From an uncultured Prevotella sp. (lineage in GTDB: Bacteria > Bacteroidota > Bacteroidia > Bacteroidales > Bacteroidaceae), in assembly GCA_945830055.1 (NCBI GenBank), contig CALZXH010000016.1:1-38369 (forward strand): DNA of 38,369 nucleotides, in the 5' to 3' direction. The position numbers and the translations under genes were made by a program. Below are positions 8,599-18,009 of this stretch, in pieces. The notes beneath the pieces are model-generated. The model was not told the origin of the DNA, searched no databases, and saw nothing but the letters and a program-made list of their open reading frames with translations. Position 1 is the first letter of the stretch, and every line of letters starts with the position of its first letter.

Positions 8599-10029
8599 AT
8601 GAGATACAAATGGACTATCGCCACACTGCTGGCACTGTTTACAATGAATGCTATCGAGGCAAAGAGTGTGTATAAACCTTGGAGCAACGGAAAACTGAAG
8701 GTTTCTGACAACAACCTGTACATCGTTCACGAGAACGGCACCCCCTTCTTCTGGTTGGGCAATACGGCATGGCTGCTGCCCGAAAGGCTGAACAGGGAGG
8801 AGGCGGAGTACTTCCTGATGAAGGACCGTGAGGCGGGATATAACGTGGAGCAGATACAGGTGCTCAACGCCATACCTACCTTCAACGTGTACGGACACCA
8901 GGCGAACAACATGGAGTTTGACTTCAGCAAGGTGAGCAAGCCCGGCGTGTACGGCTACTGGGAACACCTGGACTACATCGTGCAGGTGGCGGAGCAGAAC
9001 GGCATCTACATCGCCATGGACTGCATCTGGGGTTCCATGCTGAAATACATGGACGTGAAGAAGGCGGAGGCTCTGGGCAAGTTCCTGGCACAGAGATACA
9101 AGGACTGTCCCAACATCATCTGGATGATCGGCGGCGACATCCGCGGTGACAAGTCGCCCGAGGTATGGGACGCCATGGCAAGGGCCATCCGGAAGATTGA
9201 CAACAACCATATCATGACCTTCCATCCGAGAGGAAGGACCACCTCTGCATGGTGGTTCAACGACCGCGAATGGATGGACTTCAACATGTTCCAGAGCGGG
9301 CACCGTCGCTACGGACAGCGCAGGGGTGACGGCGACTATACCATCAAGGACAACACCGAGGAGGACAACTGGCGCTATGTGGACATGAGTTTCGAGAAGA
9401 AGCCGCTACGCCCTGTCATCGACGGTGAGCCTTCGTATGAGGATATCCCCCAAGGACTGCACGAGTTTGACGAACAGCGCTGGATGGACTATGACGTGCG
9501 CCGCTATGCCTACTGGGCGGTGTTCGGCGGATGCTTCGGCCATACCTACGGGCACAACTCGGTGATGCAGTTCATACGTCCGGGACTCAACGCCTCGTTC
9601 GGTGCGGAGAAACCCTGGTGGGAGGCAATGAAAGACCCCGGCTACAACCAGATGAAATACCTGAAATGGCTGATGCTCAACCTGCCCTTTACTGAAGGAG
9701 TGGCTGACCAGAGCGTGATAGCAGGCACCAACGGCGAGCGCTACGACCGCAATATCGCCACCCGAGGCAAAGACTACCTGCTGGTGTACAACTACAGTGG
9801 CAGACCCATGGACATCGACCTGGGCAAGATCAGCGGCAAGAAGAAGAACGTGTGGTGGATGAATCCCGCCAACGGCACGCTGACCTATCTCGGAGAGATG
9901 GACAGCAAGGTGCATACCTTCTCTTATGACGCACCTTACATGAACGGGTCTGACAGGGTGCTCATCGCCATCGACGCAGACAAGAAGTACCTGAGTAAAA
10001 ACGATACCATCATACCGGAAAAGCAATGA
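8599..10029 (+). CDS. GH140 apiosidase (DUF4038-type TIM barrel)
   Basis: This 476-residue protein has a signal peptide (1-21) and the DUF4038/GH140 fold. The strand-1 motif FFWLGNTAWLL is at about residues 50-60. Asp180 lies in WMIGGDIRGD and Glu277 in VIDGEPSYED. Their spacing of 97 residues equals that of the catalytic Asp and Glu I recall for the founding member BT1012. A short C-terminal beta domain (about 380-460) follows. GH140 cleaves the bond between D-apiose and the homogalacturonan backbone, releasing RG-II side chains A and B. This gene is the strongest single pointer to RG-II as substrate. Its TGA overlaps the ATG of the next gene by four bases (ATGA), implying coupled translation. 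Confidence 0.87.
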   Translation: MRYKWTIATLLALFTMNAIEAKSVYKPWSNGKLKVSDNNLYIVHENGTPFFWLGNTAWLLPERLNREEAEYFLMKDREAGYNVEQIQVLNAIPTFNVYGHQANNMEFDFSKVSKPGVYGYWEHLDYIVQVAEQNGIYIAMDCIWGSMLKYMDVKKAEALGKFLAQRYKDCPNIIWMIGGDIRGDKSPEVWDAMARAIRKIDNNHIMTFHPRGRTTSAWWFNDREWMDFNMFQSGHRRYGQRRGDGDYTIKDNTEEDNWRYVDMSFEKKPLRPVIDGEPSYEDIPQGLHEFDEQRWMDYDVRRYAYWAVFGGCFGHTYGHNSVMQFIRPGLNASFGAEKPWWEAMKDPGYNQMKYLKWLMLNLPFTEGVADQSVIAGTNGERYDRNIATRGKDYLLVYNYSGRPMDIDLGKISGKKKNVWWMNPANGTLTYLGEMDSKVHTFSYDAPYMNGSDRVLIAIDADKKYLSKNDTIIPEKQ

Positions 10030-13000
10030 AACCACAGACAACATTCCATATCCATACGAGGGGGGCACATTGGCAGCAATGTGCCATCCTCGTTTTACTG
10101 TTTCTTGTGACAGCCCTTCCGCTAGACGCAAAGACCAAGGCGAAGAACAAAGCGGCGGCGCCCGTGAGCGTGACCGAACTGAAGACGGAGAGGATGGCGG
10201 CGCCCATGAGCATCGACACCCCCACCCCACGCTTGGGATGGATGATACAGTCGGACAGGAAGAACGTGACGCAGCTGTCGTGTAGCATCATCGTGGCTTC
10301 GACACGAGAAAAGGCGATGCAGCTGCAGGGTGACCTGTGGACCGCAGAAATTAAAGGCGACCAGTCGCAATGGGTGACCTATGCGGGAAAACCGCTACGC
10401 AGCAATACCCGCTGCTACTGGCGGGTGAAGGTGGAGACCACACAGGGGGCTTCTGACTGGAGCGAGGTGGCTCTGTGGAACGTGGGACTGCTGAACGAGG
10501 CTGACTGGAGCGGACAGTGGATAGGACTGGACCAAGCCATGCCTTGGGATGTGGAGGACGTGCACAGCCAACTGAGTTCACGCTACCTGAGAAAAGAGTT
10601 CCAACTGGACAAGACCGTAAAGCGTGCCACCCTGTACATCAGCGGACTGGGACTGTACGAGGCATACATCAACGGAAAGAAAGTGGGCGACAGGGTATTG
10701 GCCCCCTCTCCCACCGACTACAGGCGCACCGTATTGTACAACGCATACGACGTGACCGAGATGCTGGACAAGGAGAATGCCATCGGTGTGGTGCTGGGCA
10801 ACGGCAGGTTCTACACCATGCAGCAGAAGAAGAAACCTTATAAGATTACCAATTTCGGTTATCCCAGACTGCGTGCCAACCTGATGGTGGAGTTTGCCGA
10901 CGGAACGAAGAAGACCATCGCCACCGACTCGAAATGGAAGATGAACGTGGATGGCGCACTGCGCTCCAACAACGAGTATGACGGGGAGTTATACGATGCA
11001 CGCAAGGAGTGGGGAGCATGGACCCTGCCCCACTATGACGACAAGCAGTGGATGGAAGCAGAACGCATGGGCATCCCCTTGGGAACCCTGCGCGGAGAGA
11101 TGATGGAGGGCATGAAGGTAGTGAAGACCATGAAGGGCACCATCGTGAGCAGGAAAGGCGACAAGGTGATTGTGGATTTCGGACAGAACATCGCCGGTTG
11201 GGTGAAGACGCGTATGTCACAACTGCAGAGCGGAGACACCGTGACCATCAGATATGCCGAGAAACTGGACAGCGCAGGACAGTTGTACCGCGTGAACCTG
11301 CGCAACGCGCTTTCTACCGACTACTATATCGCCAATGGCAAGGAAGAAGGCAAGTGGTGGAGTCCGGTATTCTCGTACCACGGATTCCGCTATGCGGAGA
11401 TCAGCGGAGTGAAGGCTCTGACGGATGCCGACGTGACTGGTGAGGTGGTGAGCGACGAGATGGCACAGACAGGCTTCTTCAGTTCATCCAACAAGCTGCT
11501 GAACCAGGTATATGAGAACGCCGTATGGGGCATCCTGGACAACTACAAGGGGATGCCTGTGGACTGTCCGCAGCGTGACGAGCGACAGCCTTGGCTGGGC
11601 GACCGCACCAAGGGTTGTATGGGTGAGGCATACGTATTTGACAACAACATGCTCTATGCCAAATGGGCGCGCGACATCACCGAGGCACAGCGCGAGGACG
11701 GCTGTATTCCCGATGTAGCTCCTGCCTACTGGAACTACTACAGCGACAATGTGACCTGGCCTGCGGCACTGCCCTTCAGTCTGGAGATGATGCTGAACCA
11801 ATATGGCGACAAGCAACCCCTGCAGAGGTACTATCCGGCGGTGAAGCGCTGGCTACAGCACCTGAAATACCAATACGGCAAAGACGGCATCATGCCCCGC
11901 GACAAATACGGCGACTGGTGCGTACCGCCCGAGGAGATGACCATGATACACAGTCAGGACCCGAAGCGCAGGACCGATGGCACGCTCATTGCCACGGCTT
12001 ACTACTACTATCTGAACAGGATGATGGTGCGCTTTGCCACACTGCTGGGACTGAACGACGACGCCACTACCTTTGCCCAAGAGGCGGAAAGGGTGAAGAA
12101 GGCGTTCAATGACAAGTTTCTGACCAAGAATCCGGGAACGGCAGAGGTGGAAAACCACCTGCTCTATCCCGACAGCACCTTCTACGGCAACAATACGGTG
12201 ACTGCCAACCTGTTGCCATGGGCTTTCGGCATGACAAAGGACGAATATGTGCGCCGCGAGGTGGAGAAGAACATCATCAAGGGCATCATCACCGACAACA
12301 AGGGACAGATTTCGTGTGGCGTGATTGGCGTGCAATGGCTGATGAACTCGCTGACACAGATGGGCAGGGGCGACATTGCCTGGCTGCTTGCCACCAACAA
12401 CAAATACCCGTCGTGGGGCTATATGGCGGAACATGGTGCCACCACCATCTGGGAGCTCTGGAACGGTGATACCGCCAGTCCGAAGATGAACAGCGGCAAC
12501 CATGTGATGCTGTTGGGCGACCTGATGACCTGGGTATTCGAGTCGCTCGCCGGCATCCAGTATGACAAGGCAGAACCGGGATTCAAGCACATCGTGCTGA
12601 AGCCCGACTTCAGTGTGGATGAAATTGACGACATCAACGGCTCGTACAAAAGCATCTACGGCACTATCGTGAGCCGCTGGAAGAAGAAGAACGGTATGCT
12701 GCATTGGCACGTGGAGATTCCTGCCAACACCCATGCCACCCTGACCCTGCCCGACGGCAAGACAAGGGAACTGGGTTCGGGTGTGTATGACCTGCAGGAA
12801 CCGTTGCCCAAAAAGCATCCTGCCATCGTGACCGACGAATTCCTCTATACAGAGACCTCCTTCCCCGAGTGTCACTCCGCCACCATTACGGAGACGAAGA
12901 AAGGCGACCTGATAGCCACCTACTTCGGAGGCACCAAGGAGCGCAATCCTGACGTGTGTATATGGATCAGCAAGAAGCCCAAGGGAAGCAAAGACTGGCT

Positions 13001-13904
13001 GGAGCCTCAACTGGTGGCTGACGGTGTGTTCAAAACGGGTTCGGCAGAGGCTGCCCTGGCGGGACTGTCGGGCATCGACAGCACCAACGCTGCCGCCAAG
13101 GTGGGACCTATCTTCGACAAGAAGGTGGCAAAGAACCCCGAGGGTTACCAGCGCAAGGCGTGCTGGAACCCCGTGATCTACGAGCAGCCCAAGAGCGGAG
13201 ACCTGGAGATTTACTTCAAGATAGGCAACAACGTGGCTGACTGGACAGGATGGATGACACGCTCTACCAACGGCGGCAAGACCTGGGCACCACGCACCGT
13301 GCTGCAGACCGACTATCTGGGTCCGGTGAAGAACAAACCCATCGTGAACAACGGCAGGCTCATCGCGCCTACCAGTATCGAGAAAGGCGGATGGAGACTG
13401 TATTTCGAATACTCCGACGACCAGGGGAAGACGTGGAAGAGGAGCGACTATGTGGAGGCTGACAAGGGAGTGCTGGCGATACAGCCTGCCATCCTGAAAC
13501 TGAAGGACGGACGGCTGGCTGCCGTGGCACGCACCCGCAGCGAACATATAGGCATCACCTACAGCAGTGACAACGGCGAGACCTGGAGCAAGCTGAAACT
13601 CATAGAGACGCCCAACAACAACAGCGGACTGGATGCCGTGACCATGAAGGACGGCAGGCATGTGATGATATGCAACGACCGTCCCATTCCCCACGGCATC
13701 AAGAACGGCAAGGGCGTGCGCACGCCGCTGTCGTTGATGATCTCGGAAGACGGCGAGAACTGGAAGCACTGGATTACGCTGGAAGACTCGCCCATCAGCC
13801 AGTATTCCTATCCCTCCATCATCCAGACTGCCGACGGCCATCTGCACTGCATCTACACCTGGAGAAGACAGAGAATCAAGCACGTGGAGGTGATTCCCGA
13901 ATAG
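10026..13904 (+). CDS. GH78 alpha-L-rhamnosidase fused to a sialidase-like (GH33/BNR) domain
   Basis: This 1292-residue exported protein has two parts. Residues 48-925 are a complete GH78 rhamnosidase: Ig-like domain, carbohydrate-binding domain, DFGQNIAGW, the general-acid region DCPQRDER with Glu519, the GATTIWE motif with Glu810, and the C-terminal beta domain. Residues about 935-1292 form a BNR propeller with four Asp-box-like turns (STNGGKTW, DDQGKTW, SDNGETW, SEDGENW). GH78 removes alpha-L-rhamnose; GH33-type propellers cleave sialic acids and related ulosonic acids, including Kdo. RG-II chain C is alpha-L-rhamnosyl-(1,5)-Kdo, so one polypeptide could remove both sugars in turn. That pairing is inference. 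The domains join without a frameshift, and no separate start lies at the junction. Confidence 0.83.
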   Translation: MKPQTTFHIHTRGAHWQQCAILVLLFLVTALPLDAKTKAKNKAAAPVSVTELKTERMAAPMSIDTPTPRLGWMIQSDRKNVTQLSCSIIVASTREKAMQLQGDLWTAEIKGDQSQWVTYAGKPLRSNTRCYWRVKVETTQGASDWSEVALWNVGLLNEADWSGQWIGLDQAMPWDVEDVHSQLSSRYLRKEFQLDKTVKRATLYISGLGLYEAYINGKKVGDRVLAPSPTDYRRTVLYNAYDVTEMLDKENAIGVVLGNGRFYTMQQKKKPYKITNFGYPRLRANLMVEFADGTKKTIATDSKWKMNVDGALRSNNEYDGELYDARKEWGAWTLPHYDDKQWMEAERMGIPLGTLRGEMMEGMKVVKTMKGTIVSRKGDKVIVDFGQNIAGWVKTRMSQLQSGDTVTIRYAEKLDSAGQLYRVNLRNALSTDYYIANGKEEGKWWSPVFSYHGFRYAEISGVKALTDADVTGEVVSDEMAQTGFFSSSNKLLNQVYENAVWGILDNYKGMPVDCPQRDERQPWLGDRTKGCMGEAYVFDNNMLYAKWARDITEAQREDGCIPDVAPAYWNYYSDNVTWPAALPFSLEMMLNQYGDKQPLQRYYPAVKRWLQHLKYQYGKDGIMPRDKYGDWCVPPEEMTMIHSQDPKRRTDGTLIATAYYYYLNRMMVRFATLLGLNDDATTFAQEAERVKKAFNDKFLTKNPGTAEVENHLLYPDSTFYGNNTVTANLLPWAFGMTKDEYVRREVEKNIIKGIITDNKGQISCGVIGVQWLMNSLTQMGRGDIAWLLATNNKYPSWGYMAEHGATTIWELWNGDTASPKMNSGNHVMLLGDLMTWVFESLAGIQYDKAEPGFKHIVLKPDFSVDEIDDINGSYKSIYGTIVSRWKKKNGMLHWHVEIPANTHATLTLPDGKTRELGSGVYDLQEPLPKKHPAIVTDEFLYTETSFPECHSATITETKKGDLIATYFGGTKERNPDVCIWISKKPKGSKDWLEPQLVADGVFKTGSAEAALAGLSGIDSTNAAAKVGPIFDKKVAKNPEGYQRKACWNPVIYEQPKSGDLEIYFKIGNNVADWTGWMTRSTNGGKTWAPRTVLQTDYLGPVKNKPIVNNGRLIAPTSIEKGGWRLYFEYSDDQGKTWKRSDYVEADKGVLAIQPAILKLKDGRLAAVARTRSEHIGITYSSDNGETWSKLKLIETPNNNSGLDAVTMKDGRHVMICNDRPIPHGIKNGKGVRTPLSLMISEDGENWKHWITLEDSPISQYSYPSIIQTADGHLHCIYTWRRQRIKHVEVIPE

Positions 13905-13982
13905 GCGGGGCACAGGGGGCGGATGCCTCACACCAAGACGAGCACGGACAGAACTTGTGGAAAGACAAATAAAAGGAACAAA

Positions 13983-16634
13983 ATGAAATACACATTATCC
14001 AACCAATGGAACAACGGTATGGCGAAACGTCTGGCGGGTATCATGCGCTTAGCAGGCATGGTGCTTGCCGTATGCTTCGCAGTACCCGCCCACAGCGAAG
14101 AGGCGAAGGCAGACATGCCATCGGTGGCAGGTCTGTTTCCCACGGCTGACAGCGGCCGACTGGTATATAACTTCAACCAAGGCTGGCGCTTCTTACTGGG
14201 AGATGCTGAAGGAGCGGGTGCCGCCGACTTTGACGACAGCAGCTGGACGGTGGTCAACGTTCCCCACAGCGTGCGCCTGGAACCCGCAGAGGCAAGCGGT
14301 TGCCGCAACTATCAGGGTGTAGCATGGTACCGCAAGCATTTCACCATGCCTGCAGAGACGGCTGGCAAAGAGGTGAGTCTGCACTTCGAAGCCATCATGG
14401 GTAAGCAGGTGTTCTACGTGAACGGCAGGAAGGTGAAGGAGCATCTGGGCGGTTACCTGCCCGTGACACTCAACCTGACGGAGGCAGGAGTGAAACCCGG
14501 TGACAAGTGTGTGGTGGCTGTGATGACCGACAACAGTGACGACAAGACCTATCCCCCAGGCAAGAAACAGACGGCGCTTGATTTCTGCTATCACGGAGGC
14601 ATGTACCGAGATGTGTGGCTCATCGGCAAGTCGGAGGTGGCCATCACCGATGCGCTGGAAGCCGGCAAGGTGGCTGGTGGAGGCGTCTTCGTACACTACG
14701 GAAACATCTCGGAGAAGAGCGCGGAGGTATATGTGGATGTAGAGGTGGCAAACCACGGCAACCGTATGGCAACGCCTGTCGTAACGGCACGCATCAAGGA
14801 CCATACGGGCAAGGTGGTGGCAACGATGAAGAAGTCCATCAAGATTGCCCAGGGCGGCAGTACAACCGCGCGGTTGGGCACCACCTTGAAGCAGGCACAT
14901 CTGTGGAGTCCTGAGCAGCCCTACCTGTACTGCGTAGAAATCAGCGTGATGCAGGGCAAGCAGTGCGCCGACGGCGGAATGGTGAGGATGGGCATCAGGA
15001 AGGCAGAGTTCAAGGGGAAAGACGGCTTCTGGCTCAACGGCAAGCCCTACCGCCAGCTGGTGGGAGGCAACAGGCACCAGGACTTTGCCTATGTGGGCAA
15101 CGCCCTGCCCAACAGTCAGCAATGGAGGGATGCCAAGCGCCTGCGCAATGCGGGCATGACCATCATACGCTGTGCCCACTACCCCATGGACCCCTCGTTC
15201 ATGGATGCCTGTGACGAACTGGGACTGTTTGTGATAGTGCCCACCCCGGGATGGCAGTACTGGAACAAGGCTCCCGAGTTCGGACAAAGGGTGCACGAGA
15301 ACACGCGCCTTATCATACGCCGCGACCGCAATCATCCCAGTGTGCTGATGTGGGAACCTATCCTCAACGAGACACGCTATCCAGAAGACTTTGCACTGGA
15401 GGCGCTGCGCATCACCAAAGAAGAATTCCCCTACCCCGGCAGACCCGTGGCGGTGGCTGACGTGCAGTCGGCTGGCGTGCGCGACAACTACGATGTGGTA
15501 TATGACTGGGCTGACAACATCGGCAAGGGTGACTGGCCGGAAGACAAGTGCGTGTTTACCCGCGAGTTCGGCGAGATGGTGGACGACTGGTATGCCCACA
15601 ACAACATCAACCGTGCATCGAGGGCGTGGGGAGAGCGTCCACAGCTGATGCAAGCCATGGCACTTTGCAACAGCATCGGCGAGATGTATCACGGTCAGCG
15701 CCAGTTCATAGGCGGTTGCCAGTGGCATCCCTTTGACCATCAGCGCGGCTATCATCCCGACCCCTACTGGGGAGGCATCTACGATGCATTCCGCCAGCCC
15801 AAATACGCCTATGAGATGTTCCGCTCGCAGGATAAGGAGGCGGCTCCCATGGTATTCATCGCCCATGAGATGACACAGTTCTCAGACAACGACGTGATCG
15901 TATTCTCCAATTGCGACAGCGTAAGACTCACCCTGTTTGAGGGTGACAAGGTGGAGACCCTGCCCGTGGTGCACGACAGCAACGACAAACCCTGTGCCCC
16001 TGTAGTGTTCAAGGGATTCTGGGATTTTCGGAAGGCTCGCGAGTACAGTTACAAGCAGCGCAACTGGCAACGGGTGTCACTGCTGGCAGAAGGCATCAAG
16101 GACGGCAAGGTGGTCGTGACGGAGAAGAAGATGCCGTCGCGCCGCTCTACCAAGATAAGGCTACGTGCCGACAGGATGGACAAGCCGCTGGTGGCTGACG
16201 GCAGCGACTTCATCGTGGTGGTGGCTGAGATAACCGATGACAACGGCAACGTGAAACGGCTGGCAAAAGACTGTATCCGCTTTACCGTAGAGGGCGAAGG
16301 AAGCATTGTAGGCGACGGGCATGATATCATGGCTAACCCAAGGGCTGTGGAATGGGGAAGCGCACCTGTGCTGATACAGGCAACGGGCAAGCCCGGCAGC
16401 ATCACCATTACGGCACAGTCGGCCTATGAGGGCACCTACTCACCGGCTGCTGACACGCTGACCATCGAGAGTGTGGCACCGGTACTGCCTGCCTGCTACA
16501 CCGATGTACCTGTCAGGAAAACGGTGGAGCAGCGCACCAAAGTCCCCTCGTCTGCCGCCACGATGACCGAGGAAGAGCGCCAGCGCACCCTGGAGGAAGT
16601 GAACAAGCAGCAAGCGGAATTCGGCATCAAGTAA
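13983..16634 (+). CDS. GH2 family exo-glycosidase
   Basis: This 883-residue protein begins at 13983, preceded by AAAAGGAACAAA; an upstream in-frame ATG at 13923 would put a polar 20-residue leader before the signal peptide (about residues 15-38). The order is sugar-binding jelly roll (55-215), Ig-like domain (215-330), TIM barrel (335-620), then two further beta domains including a DUF4982/invasin-like module. The acid/base is Glu463 (LNETR, where many GH2 enzymes have GNE) and the nucleophile is Glu528 (REFGE). GH2 enzymes from RG-II loci act on beta-linked uronic acids, galactose or arabinopyranose; the exact linkage cannot be told here. The C-terminal tail (about 850-883) is charged and Gln/Glu-rich, possibly a short coiled coil. 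It lies 78 bases after the GH78 gene in the same operon. Confidence 0.85.
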   Translation: MKYTLSNQWNNGMAKRLAGIMRLAGMVLAVCFAVPAHSEEAKADMPSVAGLFPTADSGRLVYNFNQGWRFLLGDAEGAGAADFDDSSWTVVNVPHSVRLEPAEASGCRNYQGVAWYRKHFTMPAETAGKEVSLHFEAIMGKQVFYVNGRKVKEHLGGYLPVTLNLTEAGVKPGDKCVVAVMTDNSDDKTYPPGKKQTALDFCYHGGMYRDVWLIGKSEVAITDALEAGKVAGGGVFVHYGNISEKSAEVYVDVEVANHGNRMATPVVTARIKDHTGKVVATMKKSIKIAQGGSTTARLGTTLKQAHLWSPEQPYLYCVEISVMQGKQCADGGMVRMGIRKAEFKGKDGFWLNGKPYRQLVGGNRHQDFAYVGNALPNSQQWRDAKRLRNAGMTIIRCAHYPMDPSFMDACDELGLFVIVPTPGWQYWNKAPEFGQRVHENTRLIIRRDRNHPSVLMWEPILNETRYPEDFALEALRITKEEFPYPGRPVAVADVQSAGVRDNYDVVYDWADNIGKGDWPEDKCVFTREFGEMVDDWYAHNNINRASRAWGERPQLMQAMALCNSIGEMYHGQRQFIGGCQWHPFDHQRGYHPDPYWGGIYDAFRQPKYAYEMFRSQDKEAAPMVFIAHEMTQFSDNDVIVFSNCDSVRLTLFEGDKVETLPVVHDSNDKPCAPVVFKGFWDFRKAREYSYKQRNWQRVSLLAEGIKDGKVVVTEKKMPSRRSTKIRLRADRMDKPLVADGSDFIVVVAEITDDNGNVKRLAKDCIRFTVEGEGSIVGDGHDIMANPRAVEWGSAPVLIQATGKPGSITITAQSAYEGTYSPAADTLTIESVAPVLPACYTDVPVRKTVEQRTKVPSSAATMTEEERQRTLEEVNKQQAEFGIK

Positions 16635-16724
16635 CTTTTTCGGTTCACATTGGTTACAAAACGGAGCCTGATACGTTATACGTTAAACCAAACAAGATTA
16701 TTTAACCTATTAACACTATTTACA

Positions 16725-17708
16725 ATGAAGAAAATTTTTACTTTAGTAGCTCTGGCTTGCGCCGCTATCAGCGCCAATGCACAGGAGAGTTGGTATGTAA
16801 ACAATGAGGACGGCACCCTGAAGGCTGACTATGTGGCAAACGAAGATCCCACCGCCATGTCGGTAGTGAAGTTCAGCACCGCCAACGTAGAGGGTACACA
16901 CACCTCAGGTCCGGTAGCGGGCTATAATGACGGTCCTACCACTCCGCTGGAGCCCAAGGTGGACAACACCTGGGGAAAAATCAACAAGAAGGATTTGAGT
17001 AAAGACGGCTCTGTGGCTCCTTTCTACTATGTACAAGGAAAAGGTAACCCCGTGAACCTGGACAAGGTAACCTGGGAAGAGATTATGACCGATGGTGTAG
17101 GTACTGGACAATACCGTGCCTATTGGAATGATTCTTACTATGCATTCGACGGTTCTGCAGGTCTGCCCAAGAACGGTACTTACGTAACCCTGACTCCGAA
17201 AGTGGCAGGTACACTAAAGGTAGGTGCATGGGTGAACAAGGGTAGCCGAGACATCTATGTAGCCAAGGCAAGCGATGCCAAGGCACTGGTTTACGGCACA
17301 GAATGCTACATATCAGGATATATCAACGGTCAGAACTGGGAGATTGAGAGCGACGAGAACCCCTTGAAGGGCTATATGGCACTTCAAGACACCCTTGCCA
17401 CCAAAGGTACCGAGGGAACCGACGCATTCGTGATTGGCGCAGGCAACCAGGCTGCATGGGTATATCTTACCTTTGCCGCTACTGCAGGCGAGACCTACTA
17501 CATCTTCTGCAAGAACACCCAGATGGGCTTCAGCGGTTTTGAGTTCACCACAGGCGGCACAGACGGCATCAACAGCGTGGCTACCGCCAGCTCACAGCAG
17601 GCAGTTGCCTACTTCACCGCCAACGGTGCCCGCGTAAGCGCTCCTGTAAAGGGTATCAACCTGGTGAAATATGCCGACGGCACCACCAAGAAGATCATCA
17701 AGAAATAA
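16725..17708 (+). CDS. Small secreted protein of unknown function at the end of the enzyme operon
   Basis: The start at 16725 yields MKKIFTLVALACAAISANAQ, a textbook signal peptide; an earlier in-frame ATG at 16650 lies in the leader. The mature protein (about 307 residues) is rich in Gly, Thr and aromatic residues and appears all-beta, like carbohydrate-binding jelly rolls (GTYVTLTPKVAGTLKVGAWV; AAWVYLTFAATAGETYYIF). The last 35 residues (VAYFTANGARVSAPVKGINL...) resemble the short C-terminal tails of many secreted Bacteroidetes proteins, some of which are sorting or anchoring signals. There is no catalytic motif that I recognise. A glycan-binding or surface-presented role is likely from context. 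It is followed by a hairpin and a strong terminator. Confidence 0.8.
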   Translation: MKKIFTLVALACAAISANAQESWYVNNEDGTLKADYVANEDPTAMSVVKFSTANVEGTHTSGPVAGYNDGPTTPLEPKVDNTWGKINKKDLSKDGSVAPFYYVQGKGNPVNLDKVTWEEIMTDGVGTGQYRAYWNDSYYAFDGSAGLPKNGTYVTLTPKVAGTLKVGAWVNKGSRDIYVAKASDAKALVYGTECYISGYINGQNWEIESDENPLKGYMALQDTLATKGTEGTDAFVIGAGNQAAWVYLTFAATAGETYYIFCKNTQMGFSGFEFTTGGTDGINSVATASSQQAVAYFTANGARVSAPVKGINLVKYADGTTKKIIKK

Positions 17709-17732
17709 CAGCGTACGACAAGAGGGACAAGT

Positions 17733-17748
17733 CAACCCGGAAGGGTTG
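17733..17748 (+). other. Small GGAA-capped hairpin in the 3' untranslated region
   Basis: CAACCC (17733-17738) pairs with GGGTTG (17743-17748) around a GGAA loop of the stable GNRA class. No T-run follows, so it is not itself a terminator. It may protect the transcript 3' end ahead of the terminator at 17779. Confidence 0.5.
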
Positions 17749-17778
17749 CTGACATATCACTTGACCATCAAGAATGAA

Positions 17779-17815
17779 GACAGTATCAGGGAAAAAACCT
17801 GGTACTGTCTTTTTT
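17779..17815 (+). terminator. Intrinsic terminator of the enzyme operon
   Basis: A 12-base stem (17779-17790 with 17798-17809, one T-G wobble) encloses a 7-base A-rich loop and is followed by six T residues. It separates the enzyme operon from the SusCD unit. Confidence 0.9.
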
Positions 17816-17873
17816 ATACTAACTTTTGATTACATTATTTGTTCATTTTCGTTATGTATTTGAATTATTTTAC

Positions 17874-17881
17874 TAAATTTG
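17874..17881 (+). promoter_or_regulatory. Promoter -7 box of the SusCD operon
   Basis: TAAATTTG followed by C matches the Bacteroidetes -7 consensus. It sits in an AT-rich stretch just after the terminator. The upstream element is ambiguous: TTTG occurs at 17838 and 17859, but neither has the usual 19-20 base spacing. It would give a leader of about 120 bases before the start at 18010, with nothing else recognisable in it. Confidence 0.5.
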
Positions 17882-18009
17882 CATAAATGCAAACCTAAAA
17901 CATCTGCAAAAGAGTCATTACTCATATAATGCTGACGATTTAAGACAGAACATCCTACTTGCAAGAAAATAATAATAATCAATATTTGTGGAACTTTAAC
18001 AATCGTTTT

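Noticed and set aside
16650..16684. Promoter candidate TTG...TATACGTT before the small secreted protein gene
   Set aside because: The spacing is 24 bases and the -7 box is poor; the gene is better explained as the last member of the enzyme operon.
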